Assembly (NCBI RefSeq): GCF_031851795.1
Contig: NZ_CP134696.1
Location: 1,421,576-1,485,575, forward strand
Direction: 5' to 3'
Length of the DNA stretch: 64,000 nucleotides
Source: Pontibacter sp. G13
GTDB taxonomy: Bacteria > Bacteroidota > Bacteroidia > J057
Position numbers and translations under genes: made by a program. The notes under the pieces were generated by a model. It was not told where the DNA came from. It saw nothing but the letters and a program-made list of their open reading frames with translations, and ran no database searches. Every line of letters begins with the position of its first letter. The stretch's first letter is position 1. Positions 17,623 to 26,065 of this stretch are shown here, in pieces.

Positions 17623-18495
17623 TCAGAGGTCGAGGATATCAAGGATTCGGTTCAGATCGTCGGTATTGTTGAAGGGAATACTGATCTCTCCCTTGCCATC
17701 CTTTTTCTGATTGAGTTTCACCTTGTTGCCAAAGCGGTCAGTCAATGTATCTGCTACCTTACGGAGGTGAATATCATGAACAGAAGGTTTTTCCAATTCC
17801 TTGGGATCCCCTTTGCCTGAGGTCCGTTGCTTGAGCTTGCGGGCAAGTTCTTCGGCTTGACGTACCGATAATCCGCGATCCAGAATATCTTGGAAGAGAC
17901 CCATCTGAAGGATGTGATCCTCGATATTTTTCAGCGTCTTGGCATGTCCCATTGAAATCCCACCATCCCGAAGTGCAGCCTTTACAGCATCCGGGAGCTT
18001 CAGGAGGGATACATAATTGGTCACGGTGGAACGCTTCTTCCCGACCTTTTCACCGAGATCTTCCTGCTTGAGTCCTAACTCGTCGATCATGAGCTGGTAG
18101 GAATTGGCGATTTCAATCGGATTGAGATCCTCCCGCTGGATATTCTCGATCAGGGCCATTTCGAGCATTTGCTCGTCATCCGCAGTGCGAATGTACACAG
18201 GCACTTGCTTGAGACCAGCAAGCTTGGAAGCACGAAGACGACGCTCACCCGAGATCAACTGAAACTGGGCGTCGGCGAGCTTTCGGACGGTGATGGGCTG
18301 AATCACGCCATGAATCTCGATGGACTTGGCGAGTTCCTCCAACATCTCCTCATCGAAATGCTTCCGCGGCTGATACGGATTCAGCTCGATCTGATGGATC
18401 GGAATCTCAGAACTCAGCGGATTTTCGTCGGGAGTCTCGGGGAGGATGGAACCTAGGCCCCGTCCCAAAGCTTGTCTTTTGCGTTTTGCAGCCAT
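17623..18495 (-). CDS. parB: chromosome-partitioning protein ParB
   Basis: A 290-residue ParB: N-terminal ParB/Srx domain with NPYQPRKHFDEE near 38-49 and the CTP-contacting GERRLRASKLAG, then ENIQREDLNPIE, then a helix-turn-helix at about 135-165 (LKQEDLGEKVGKKRSTVTNY) that recognises parS, and a C-terminal dimerisation region ending in NRILDILDL. It spreads as a CTP-dependent clamp around parS and loads chromosome-segregation factors. The usual partner parA is not upstream: the neighbouring gene is the divergent acs. No parS-like palindrome was noticed in the window. Confidence 0.95.
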   Translation of the reverse strand: MAAKRKRQALGRGLGSILPETPDENPLSSEIPIHQIELNPYQPRKHFDEEMLEELAKSIEIHGVIQPITVRKLADAQFQLISGERRLRASKLAGLKQVPVYIRTADDEQMLEMALIENIQREDLNPIEIANSYQLMIDELGLKQEDLGEKVGKKRSTVTNYVSLLKLPDAVKAALRDGGISMGHAKTLKNIEDHILQMGLFQDILDRGLSVRQAEELARKLKQRTSGKGDPKELEKPSVHDIHLRKVADTLTDRFGNKVKLNQKKDGKGEISIPFNNTDDLNRILDILDL

Positions 18496-18592
18496 GGATC
18501 GAAGGATGAGATATCAGAAACGGAATCGGTTTCTCTGAGAAGCAGTTCAAGGTGGTATGCTTGGAAGCGGAAACATGAAACAGCTTCAATCC

Positions 18593-18600
18593 CAAAGGTA
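18593..18600 (-). promoter_or_regulatory. candidate -7 box for parB
   Basis: TACCTTTG on the minus strand matches the Bacteroidota -7 consensus TAnnTTTG, 98 bases upstream of the parB start. The -33 position shows only TTTC. The rest of the 344-bp divergent region (18496-18839) to acs shows no gene or repeat, and no equally good box was found for acs. Confidence 0.35.
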
Positions 18601-18839
18601 CGAAGGAACCGCGAAATTTGGCAGTCCGAATTCACCTCCGGAAACCTTTCGATCCTCGAACTCGAATACCCCCGATATGTTTGGAGAAAATTCCCGCCAT
18701 CATATTCCTACCGGATTGGGGGGTGAATCGTCTGAAAAAAGCCCTCCCCTTGGTTTTATGACGGGTTTTCTCTAGCTTCCACTTATCTCTCCCAAGGCTC
18801 AACATTCATCCATTTTTCATTTCCTACTACTGAACTATC

Positions 18840-20738
18840 ATGACCCACAGAATCAAGAGCTTTGAAGACTACCAAACCTTGTACGACCGCAGTGTAGCTG
18901 ACCCAGAAGGCTTCTGGGCTGAGCAGGCTTCCACTTTCCAATGGCGCAAAACGTGGGACCGCGTGCTGGACTGGAACTTCGAAGGACCCGATGTCAAATG
19001 GTTTGTCGGTGGAAAGCTCAACATCACCGAAAACTGCCTCGACCGCCATCTCGAAACCCGAGGGGACCAAGTGGCGATCCTCTGGGAACCCAATGACCCG
19101 ACCGAATCTCCCATCTCATATACCTATCGTGAATTGTATCATGCGGTCTGCCGAATGGCCAATGTCCTCAAGTCCCGAGGCATCCAGAAAGGCGACCGAG
19201 TATGCCTGTACATGCCGATGGTCCCTGAGCTGGCGATTGCCGTACTGGCCTGTGCTCGGGTAGGCGCGATTCATTCGGTGGTGTTTGCGGGATTCTCCTC
19301 CAAGGCGCTCGCCGACCGGATCAATGATGCGACCTGCAAAATGGTCATCTGCTCCGATGGCAACTTCCGTGGCTCCAAGGTCATCCCCGTGAAGGATATC
19401 GTGGATGAAGCCCTCAAGACTTGCCCGACCATCGAGACCAATCTCGTCCTCAAGCGCACCGGACAGGAAGTGGCTTGGCATGCAGACCAGGATGTTTGGC
19501 TGCATGAAGCCTATCAGGGAGTGAGTGATGAATGTCCCGCCGAAGAAATGGATGCTGAAGACATGCTCTTCATCCTGTACACTTCCGGATCGACCGGCAA
19601 ACCCAAGGGCGTCGTCCATACCTGCGGAGGATACATGGTCTACACCGAGTTCTCCTTCAAGAATGTGTTCCAATACGACGAGGGCGATGTCTACTGGTGT
19701 ACGGCGGACATCGGATGGATCACGGGTCATTCCTACATCGTATATGGGCCGCTGCTCGCAGGCGCGACCACCATGATGTTTGAAGGAGTCCCCACCTATC
19801 CGGATGCAGGGAGATTCTGGCAAATCTGCGAAAAACACAAAGTCAATCAATTCTATACGGCTCCGACCGCCATTCGCGCGCTCGAAGCCAAAGGACTCGA
19901 ATACGTCAAACCCTATGACCTCGGCAGCCTCAAAGTGCTGGGATCTGTTGGCGAACCCATCAACGAGGAAGCATGGCATTGGTACGATGACAACATCGGC
20001 GCCAAAGGGCTTCCGATTGTCGATACATGGTGGCAAACAGAGACCGGGGGCATCATGATCTCCCCGCTGGCAGGTATTACACCGCTCAAGCCATGCCACG
20101 CGACTCTGCCACTTCCGGGGATTCAACCCGTCATCGTCGATGCCGAAGGCAACGAGGTTGAAGGCAATGACGTCGAAGGCTTGCTCTGCGTAAAATTCCC
20201 TTGGCCGTCGATGCTACGCACCACATACGGCGATCACGAGCGCTGCAAGAATGTCTATTTCTCGGCATTCCCCGGCAAGTACTTTACAGGCGATGGCGTC
20301 CGCCGCGATGAGGTCGGCAACTATCGGATCATCGGCCGTGTGGATGATGTCATCAATGTCTCTGGCCACCGAATCGGTACCGCCGAGGTCGAGAATGCCA
20401 TCGACGAGCACCCCAATGTCGTGGAATCCGCCGTCGTGGGATATCCACATGACATCAAAGGTCAGGGCATCTACGCCTACATCATCTGCCAGCAGCATCC
20501 TTCCGACATGGAGACGCTGCGAGCGGAGATCCTGTCCATCGTCACCAAGGTGATCGGACCGATCGCCAAACCCGACAAGATCCAACTGGTCAATGGCTTG
20601 CCCAAGACCCGATCCGGCAAGATCATGCGACGGATTCTCCGGAAGATCGCAGACGGTACCTCCGACAAATTGGGCGATACCTCTACCCTACTCGACCCAT
20701 CTGTCGTGGACGAGATCCGGGACGGAGTGCTGATCTAG
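18840..20738 (+). CDS. acs: acetate-CoA ligase (acetyl-CoA synthetase)
   Basis: A 632-residue AMP-forming ligase of the Acs family. It contains FAGFSSKALADRI, the nucleotide loop YTSGSTGKPKGVVHT, the adenylate motif DTWWQTETGG, the hinge region around YFTGDGVRRDE and GRVDDVINVSGHRIGTAEVE, and the C-terminal KTRSGKIMRRILRKIA, whose Lys is the site acetylated to switch the enzyme off in other bacteria. It converts acetate, ATP and CoA to acetyl-CoA in the cytoplasm. The length is typical. Stand-alone gene, divergent from parB and followed by a terminator at 20768. Confidence 0.97.
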   Translation: MTHRIKSFEDYQTLYDRSVADPEGFWAEQASTFQWRKTWDRVLDWNFEGPDVKWFVGGKLNITENCLDRHLETRGDQVAILWEPNDPTESPISYTYRELYHAVCRMANVLKSRGIQKGDRVCLYMPMVPELAIAVLACARVGAIHSVVFAGFSSKALADRINDATCKMVICSDGNFRGSKVIPVKDIVDEALKTCPTIETNLVLKRTGQEVAWHADQDVWLHEAYQGVSDECPAEEMDAEDMLFILYTSGSTGKPKGVVHTCGGYMVYTEFSFKNVFQYDEGDVYWCTADIGWITGHSYIVYGPLLAGATTMMFEGVPTYPDAGRFWQICEKHKVNQFYTAPTAIRALEAKGLEYVKPYDLGSLKVLGSVGEPINEEAWHWYDDNIGAKGLPIVDTWWQTETGGIMISPLAGITPLKPCHATLPLPGIQPVIVDAEGNEVEGNDVEGLLCVKFPWPSMLRTTYGDHERCKNVYFSAFPGKYFTGDGVRRDEVGNYRIIGRVDDVINVSGHRIGTAEVENAIDEHPNVVESAVVGYPHDIKGQGIYAYIICQQHPSDMETLRAEILSIVTKVIGPIAKPDKIQLVNGLPKTRSGKIMRRILRKIADGTSDKLGDTSTLLDPSVVDEIRDGVLI

Positions 20739-20767
20739 CACATGGGTTTCCACATAAAACTTGAATG

Positions 20768-20797
20768 AAGGGCTGCCGATGGGTGGCCCTTTTACTT
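20768..20797 (+). terminator. rho-independent terminator of acs
   Basis: Arms AAGGGC and GCCCTT enclose a 12-base loop that can pair further, followed by a T-rich tail (TTTTACTTTTGG), 30 bases after the acs stop codon. Confidence 0.7.
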
Positions 20798-20875
20798 TTG
20801 GCGGATGGAGTTGGAGGGGGAATTTCCCATCCCGAGCCAATGGGGAAGCGTCTTTGGGGGAAGGATGTTGCACTT

Positions 20876-21068
20876 GTGCGGATGGCATGCAGCGGCGCGA
20901 AGTGCCTGAAGTGGCCGACCCTTGGGAGGAGTCCCGGATCTGGGAGCGGCGATCTATCGCTCCCAGATCCGGGACCGAGCGATCAGCGAGCACGGAAGGG
21001 ACTGACCTGCCGACTCGTATACCCCGCGAGGATCGAATGCCCAATCGGCAGGTCGCGCCCAAATCATC
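20876..21068 (-). repeat. GTGCGG repeat, copy A
   Basis: Runs from GTGCGGATGGCATGCAGCGG to GCGCCCAAATCATC, the two end motifs of the dispersed family, in the order called R here. It holds a 43-bp palindrome at 20932-20974 with 17-base arms TCCCGGATCTGGGAGCG / CGCTCCCAGATCCGGGA, the same hairpin type as copy D. It fills most of the 414-bp gap between acs and the hydrolase gene. Spurious frames through it should not be called as genes. Confidence 0.85.
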
Positions 21069-21152
21069 GTCAGACAAGTCAGCATCTCCCAAAATCTACA
21101 CAAAGTAGTATCTTACCATCTTACTTTCATCGTCCCTCTCTACCACACCCAC

Positions 21153-22136
21153 ATGAACAAATCCACCAGAATTCTCCTCGGATGTATCGTCGTCATCGCA
21201 TTGTTGGTCGTCGGATATCGATACCTCGACAACCTGCTGTTTGACGGAATTAGGCCCACACCGATCCACGAACAGGAATTTCAGGCAAGCTTCTTCGCCA
21301 AGTCAGATATCGAGCATCGCCCGGCGGTGGTGGTGATCGGCGGAGGTGCCTGGGGAGACTATTGGGCGCAAGAACTCGCCAAAGCCAACTATGTTGGACT
21401 CTCATTGCCGTACTGCTGCCAAGATGAGCTGCCCTCCCTGCCTGAAGAAATTCCCTTGGAATACTTCCAAGATGCCGTCCATTGGCTGAAACAGCAACCT
21501 GAAGTCAACCCCGATCAGATCGTAGTCATGGGCGCATCCCGCAATGCCGAGTTGGCCTTGGTCATCGCCTCCTATCTGCCGGAGTCGATTCATGGCGCGA
21601 TTGCATTCTGCCCATCTTCGGTAAGCTGGTCCAATACTGTCCTTCCCTACAATTCGGATGCAGTCAAACCCAGCTGGACCCTTGACAATGAACCTATTCC
21701 ATTCATCCCGATGGACAAGTATCAAGGCGGTGAATCCGATACCTTGGAGACGCTTTCCTACTGGACCGAGGCTTTGCAGGATAGCCAGGCTGTAAACTTT
21801 GCCGCCATCCCGGTGGAAAATATCCAAGGTCCTATCCTGCTCTTTTCGGGGCTGGATGATCAAGTTTGGCCCTCATTTATGATGAGCGAAATGATCGAAG
21901 AAAGACTGAATGCCCACAACTTCGGCTTCTCGATCGACAACATTCAATATCTGCAAGCCGGGCACTTGATTTCTGGCAATCCCAACCATCTCATGCATAC
22001 TCGGTACGGCAGCATGCAGATCGGCGGCAAGACGTATGCCCATCCTTTCGGCGGTACCGCTGAGGGAGATCAAGGTGCCCAGCAAGATGCCCACCATCGC
22101 GTCATGGGTTATTTTGCCAAGCTGAGCAATGAATAG
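21153..22136 (+). CDS. membrane-anchored alpha/beta hydrolase, BAAT/acyl-CoA thioesterase C-terminal type
   Basis: A 327-residue protein with an N-terminal hydrophobic segment (residues 6-22; no clear cleavage site), so probably anchored to the membrane with the enzyme outside. The hydrolase core has the VVVIGGGAWGDYWAQELAKANY opening split over residues 59-80, the nucleophile elbow VMGASRNAEL with Ser129, Asp235/236 in SGLDDQVWPS and His271 in LQAGHLIS: a complete triad in the order of the BAAT C-terminal family. Those enzymes cleave or transfer acyl groups from CoA thioesters or related esters. The elbow has Asn where the family usually has Gly. The substrate is unknown. Confidence 0.8.
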   Translation: MNKSTRILLGCIVVIALLVVGYRYLDNLLFDGIRPTPIHEQEFQASFFAKSDIEHRPAVVVIGGGAWGDYWAQELAKANYVGLSLPYCCQDELPSLPEEIPLEYFQDAVHWLKQQPEVNPDQIVVMGASRNAELALVIASYLPESIHGAIAFCPSSVSWSNTVLPYNSDAVKPSWTLDNEPIPFIPMDKYQGGESDTLETLSYWTEALQDSQAVNFAAIPVENIQGPILLFSGLDDQVWPSFMMSEMIEERLNAHNFGFSIDNIQYLQAGHLISGNPNHLMHTRYGSMQIGGKTYAHPFGGTAEGDQGAQQDAHHRVMGYFAKLSNE

Positions 22137-22144
22137 ATGGTTTA

Positions 22145-22314
22145 TGAGCATTTGGGCGTGCCCCAGCGATCTTGGCTAGCGGTTTCTTCCGGGCATCGGG
22201 ATCGCTGGGTCAGTGTCTTTCAGGCTCGCTCATCGCTCGGTCCCTTCGCAAGCTCCGGGACTTCGGCTACGCCTCACCTTCCAGCCACTTCACGCCTCCG
22301 CAGGCCATCCGCAC
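22145..22314 (+). repeat. GTGCGG repeat, copy B
   Basis: Begins with GCATTTGGGCGTGCCCC and ends with GCAGGCCATCCGCAC (F orientation), starting 8 bases after the stop codon of the hydrolase gene. It contains an inner inverted repeat, CCCAGCGATC versus GATCGCTGGG. The following 22315-22453 shows no recognised feature. Confidence 0.8.
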
Positions 22315-22453
22315 CTTTTAGGATGGAGGGGAACAATTTCCTCGGGACTTGGCCTTTGTCTTCCCCTGCGCATCTGAATGTCCCCTGTTCAGGAGGGCCA
22401 TTTTTCGTGAATTCCAGAGATGGAAATGCCCAACCTCCCTATGAAAACAAGAA

Positions 22454-22503
22454 CCCCCGGAAAATCTCGTCCAGTCTTTGCCAGCGCATGGATTTTCCGG
22501 GGG
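22454..22503 (-). terminator. long inverted repeat downstream of the GH42-like gene
   Basis: Perfect 13-bp arms CCCCCGGAAAATC and GATTTTCCGGGGG around a 24-base loop. On the minus strand it is followed by TTCTTGTTTTC and lies 32 bases past the stop codon of the glycosidase, so it probably ends that transcript. Confidence 0.5.
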
Positions 22504-22534
22504 AGTATGATCAGGGAGATTGCCTAGATGCTCA

Positions 22535-24922
22535 TCATTCAATTTCCAGCAGCAAGACCCCTTGAGATTTCAGCTCAAATGTCGAGCCGAGCAATACGCC
22601 TGTGAGCATGTCTGTGGCTTGGGCTTGGCCGCCAGCTCGCTTGCTCAGTTCCAATTGGGCGGTGTGTTTGCCGACATTGACAACGGTCATCCAATGCCCA
22701 CCGGATGGATTTGGGACGATACGCCAAGTGCAGCCTTTCTGGTCCGTTCCATTGGTTTCCTCCAGAATCACAGGCGGCAGACTTCCTGCCATCTCCGTCA
22801 GGATCTGGCCCCTCAGAACCGATGCATCTGGCCCACCGGGTAGACGAATCAGATTTCCGGCTCCCGGCTTGAGTTTTTGCTTGCGTTTGTGGCCGTATTC
22901 ATCTTGCCTCAAACTCTCGTCATCCGCCAGAATCACCGTGCCGCCTTGGTTCAAATAATCTTGAAGGGCTGCAAATTCAGCATCCGTGACATACGGCGTC
23001 TTGTACACCACGACCCCATCCCACAAGTTGTGATCCTGCTTCTGAAGGATATTCTTCGTAACATACCCCAACGGAAATCCTTCGAAAAACAAGGACTCGT
23101 ACAGCTCAAACAACTCGGTCATGTGATGCCCCTTGTTGATGGCAGAAGTCTCCGAGTAGAAAATTCGGAGCGGGCGTCGCTGATTTCTGAGGGCCATGAT
23201 CTCCTCCGAAAAGCTGTTGAGGTCCATCATCACCTGCGCGACTTCATTGGCCGTTTGGGGCTGCATATTCGCGGAGCCTGCATAAGAACCCGCCAACGCC
23301 GGATCGAAGAAATCCAATTCCCCTTCCAAGCGATCCTCTGGAGAGCCATCGGCATCCCGCGCCCAAAACCAAGAGAATCCCGCATCCATCCCCTGCACGG
23401 TCGCCAGCCAAAAACAGCTCCTCACATAATCTGGGGAGGTATTCAGGTCGCGCCACTGGGAGGTAGACAAGAAGTGTGTCTCGGAATTGATATGAACTTT
23501 TTCGGGTGCTACGGATTCGAGGAAATCATAGGACACGCTCAATTCATCCCACTCGAAGGCGTAATCCGCCTCCCAATGTTCAGGCTGCTTGCGGCTCAAT
23601 CTCCGCCCTCCAATGGTTTTGGCGTCATCTCCGATCATGGTGGTCAACTCCGTCAACGCCTCGAAGTCGATGCCGTGAGAGCGGTAATCCTGAGTAAATA
23701 GCTTGGGCATGATCTTGATGTGGGTCTGGGCATTGGGATTGCCAGCCTTGAGCTCTGTCTGGAGGAAGGTGAACCAATCCGTCCCGCGGTCCATGTTGAA
23801 TCGGCACCAATCGTACCATTTGGGCGTACCGCGCAATTTTTTGTCGATGGGGATCTGAATCTCAATCTGGCTGAAATCTTGGTAAGAAGTGTCCCAATTG
23901 CGATTGAGGGCTTTGAGATCTCCATCGTATTTGGCCCAGAGCCAGTCGCGGAAATTCTGGAGCGTGTAGGAAGAGATTCCATTCATTTCCAGATACTTGT
24001 AGGTCCAGTGGTCGGATTCGGAAAACCAGTGCGGCTCATTGGAGAGGATGTATCCCAGTTGGTTCACTTGCTTGTCGCGGGTCATGGCGCCGGTCTTGCG
24101 GACGATCTTGGACCAGACCTCACGCATGAGTGGATTGTCCACATCAAATCCCGTGAACAAGGACCGCCCCTTGGCTACCTCGGGTTCTTGCTGATGGATC
24201 CACTCGGGCATCCCGGAATTCCAGAACAGCAGGAAGCCTGTGTTGGAATTGGGCAATGCTTCCACCAGTGCCAGACGATCTGGATCAAACGAGCCATCTT
24301 CCCGAATCAGAAACGGATTGATCGGGCGGTCTTCATCGACCTCATACAAGGGGCTCCCTCCATGGAACACCGCTCCCAGATGATCATTGTAGATATTGGT
24401 ATCACTCAAAGAGGCACCGACCGTCTTGGAGAAATAGTCGTGCAGGAATACCGGTTTGCCCGCATTCATGAGCATACCGTCTTGAATCTCGATATTCGCC
24501 CAATCAATCTTGGGAGCGGCTCGACGGGTGATTTGGCCAGCGATGACCAACTCCAGATGTGCAATGCCTCGGTCCAGCATCTCGATCACCTTTTGGCGCT
24601 CGAAATCGGGCAATTCCCGTGCGTATTGGGCTTTTTGGTCTTGGTAGGGCCGATAGTAGCCGAAGAGCTTTTCCACCTCGGGCTGGTGGGCTTCGTCCCA
24701 ATCGGCGAACTTGAGGAATTCCCGAGAAAACCAAAGGAGGCTTTCTTCGCGAGTGACGTCGATGGACTGGGTACGGGCCTGATCCATCAAAGATTGAAGC
24801 GTGGAGATTTTTTGGCGGGCCTGCTCATCGAGGCTGACTTGCCCCATGCATGTAGTGAGGAGACCGACACCGAGTAGCATGGTGAGTCCTCTGAAGAATC
24901 TAAGAAGCGATTTGTGATGCAT
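22535..24922 (-). CDS. exported glycoside hydrolase, GH42-like (clan GH-A)
   Basis: A 795-residue protein starting at ATG 24922; the longer frame adds 32 non-coding-like residues. An N-terminal hydrophobic segment (residues 5-24) ends in LLTTCMGQ: either a signal peptide or an imperfect lipobox around Cys25. After an N-terminal helical region, a TIM-barrel begins near 215. Acid/base Glu296 lies in LGYILSNEPHW and nucleophile Glu481 in KVHINSETHF, at the expected spacing for clan GH-A. The layout with C-terminal trimerisation-like and beta domains (VVYKTPYVTDAEFAALQDYL region) resembles GH42 beta-galactosidases and related agarase-type enzymes. The exact substrate is undetermined. It may act in polysaccharide breakdown. 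Confidence 0.82.
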   Translation of the reverse strand: MHHKSLLRFFRGLTMLLGVGLLTTCMGQVSLDEQARQKISTLQSLMDQARTQSIDVTREESLLWFSREFLKFADWDEAHQPEVEKLFGYYRPYQDQKAQYARELPDFERQKVIEMLDRGIAHLELVIAGQITRRAAPKIDWANIEIQDGMLMNAGKPVFLHDYFSKTVGASLSDTNIYNDHLGAVFHGGSPLYEVDEDRPINPFLIREDGSFDPDRLALVEALPNSNTGFLLFWNSGMPEWIHQQEPEVAKGRSLFTGFDVDNPLMREVWSKIVRKTGAMTRDKQVNQLGYILSNEPHWFSESDHWTYKYLEMNGISSYTLQNFRDWLWAKYDGDLKALNRNWDTSYQDFSQIEIQIPIDKKLRGTPKWYDWCRFNMDRGTDWFTFLQTELKAGNPNAQTHIKIMPKLFTQDYRSHGIDFEALTELTTMIGDDAKTIGGRRLSRKQPEHWEADYAFEWDELSVSYDFLESVAPEKVHINSETHFLSTSQWRDLNTSPDYVRSCFWLATVQGMDAGFSWFWARDADGSPEDRLEGELDFFDPALAGSYAGSANMQPQTANEVAQVMMDLNSFSEEIMALRNQRRPLRIFYSETSAINKGHHMTELFELYESLFFEGFPLGYVTKNILQKQDHNLWDGVVVYKTPYVTDAEFAALQDYLNQGGTVILADDESLRQDEYGHKRKQKLKPGAGNLIRLPGGPDASVLRGQILTEMAGSLPPVILEETNGTDQKGCTWRIVPNPSGGHWMTVVNVGKHTAQLELSKRAGGQAQATDMLTGVLLGSTFELKSQGVLLLEIE

Positions 24923-25066
24923 TTCTACAATGACAAGGAGGAATGCAGTTGCCGTGCAACGATTCCTTTTTGAAACATAAAATGCAATCCCGTTGAAAAT
25001 TCTCCCGAAGGTACACACGAATTTTCAATGTCTCCCTAGATTCCGACGAATCGCCCCATCTGAAGG

Positions 25067-25238
25067 GTGCGGCTGGATTGAGGTGGCGTGAGCGGGCGTA
25101 ATGGCGCTCCCAGAGGAGCGGTCCGGAGCCTTCAGCGGAGGACGGAGCGCAGCGAACCCATGCAGCACGCGACCCCGCGACGCGCATACCAAGGGAATTC
25201 CATTCATCCCAAGCACGCGGGGGCACGCCCAAATCATC
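25067..25238 (-). repeat. GTGCGG repeat, copy C
   Basis: R orientation: GTGCGGCTGGATTGAGGTGG at the left, GGGGGCACGCCCAAATCATC at the right. Its core, from GGGCGTAATGGCGCTCCCAG to about GAACCCATGCAGCAC (some 75 bases), is identical to the reverse complement of copy F at 37 kb, so C and F are recent relatives. Confidence 0.85.
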
Positions 25239-25249
25239 ATGCCTGATTG

Positions 25250-25290
25250 CCCAAAAAGCCAAGGGCCGGCCTCGTTGCGGAGACCAGCCC
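25250..25290 (-). terminator. terminator of bshB1
   Basis: On the minus strand GGGCTGGTCTC pairs with GAGGCCGGCCC (11 pairs including two G-U) and is followed by TTGGCTTTTTGGG. It lies 24 bases after the bshB1 stop codon. Confidence 0.65.
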
Positions 25291-25313
25291 TAGGGGTTCA
25301 ATGTGTCGAACGC

Positions 25314-26030
25314 CTAGATCAAATCTAGGGGATCATGAATCTGAAGCGGCGTTTCGGAGATGAAGCCTTCGCCGAAGGTCGCTCCGACGCGGTGTCCCAT
25401 CGTCCGTGCGCGAGCTTCCAGAAAATGCCAGAAGTCCTGAGAGGAAATGTAGGTCTGAGGCCCGGTGGCATTGGGATCAAAAAACTGGCTCTTGAACGCG
25501 CGAATCGCCTCCATCTTGCGCTCCCAGTGCGGGGTGACATCCACCACAAAACTCGGCTCCAGATAGTGATCCTGAATGTAGTGAAACAGGCGCTTGGGTC
25601 GCCAATGCTCCTGCACCTGGCCATCGCGGGAAGTGGAAATCATCCGGAGGCCCGACTTGAAGGCAGCATCGCGAACGAGCTTGGAGCCACGGCCATGATC
25701 CGGGTGACGGTCAGACGGGGCATTGGCGAGAACGATCTCTGGTCGATAGTGGCGAATCGCCTGAATCACGGCCAGTTCGTGAGACTCGTCATGCACAAAG
25801 AATCCATCGCGAAAACGGAGATTCTCGCGGATGGAAAGCCCCAAAATCTGGGCGGAATCGGCAGCCTCCTGATCGCGAAGATCTGCTGTCCCTCTTGAGC
25901 CCAGTTCGCCCCGAGTCAGGTCCACAATACCCACTTTCTTGCCGGCTGCTGTCCATTTGAGGATGGTGCCTCCACACCCCAACTCCGCGTCGTCAGGATG
26001 CGCGGCAAATATCAGTACATCTAGTTTCAT
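25314..26030 (-). CDS. bshB1: bacillithiol biosynthesis deacetylase BshB1
   Basis: A 238-residue PIG-L/LmbE-family zinc deacetylase. The N-terminal motif FAAHPDDAELGCGGT holds the metal ligands His11 and Asp14, with a third His in PSDRHPDHGRG near residue 110. DLTRGELGSRGT and RDQEAADSAQILG are characteristic of the BshB1 subgroup, which removes acetate from GlcNAc-malate on the way to bacillithiol, the low-molecular-weight thiol of many Bacteroidota. The length is as expected. The gene follows a T9SS protein gene by 35 bases on the same strand, so co-transcription is possible though functionally unexplained. Confidence 0.93.
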   Translation of the reverse strand: MKLDVLIFAAHPDDAELGCGGTILKWTAAGKKVGIVDLTRGELGSRGTADLRDQEAADSAQILGLSIRENLRFRDGFFVHDESHELAVIQAIRHYRPEIVLANAPSDRHPDHGRGSKLVRDAAFKSGLRMISTSRDGQVQEHWRPKRLFHYIQDHYLEPSFVVDVTPHWERKMEAIRAFKSQFFDPNATGPQTYISSQDFWHFLEARARTMGHRVGATFGEGFISETPLQIHDPLDLI

Positions 26031-26065
26031 AGGATGAGTTCGCTAGCGATCGTCCTGCGCCCAGC

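Noticed and set aside
19116-20126. A 336-codon minus-strand frame opposite acs
   Set aside because: acs is certain on the + strand, and the antisense translation has no family features.
20761-21244. Overlapping + strand frames of 115 and 159 codons after acs
   Set aside because: They are read through the acs terminator and GTGCGG copy A and have no coding character.
23720-24877. A 385-codon + strand frame opposite the GH42-like gene
   Set aside because: Shadow frame; catalytic motifs are on the minus strand.
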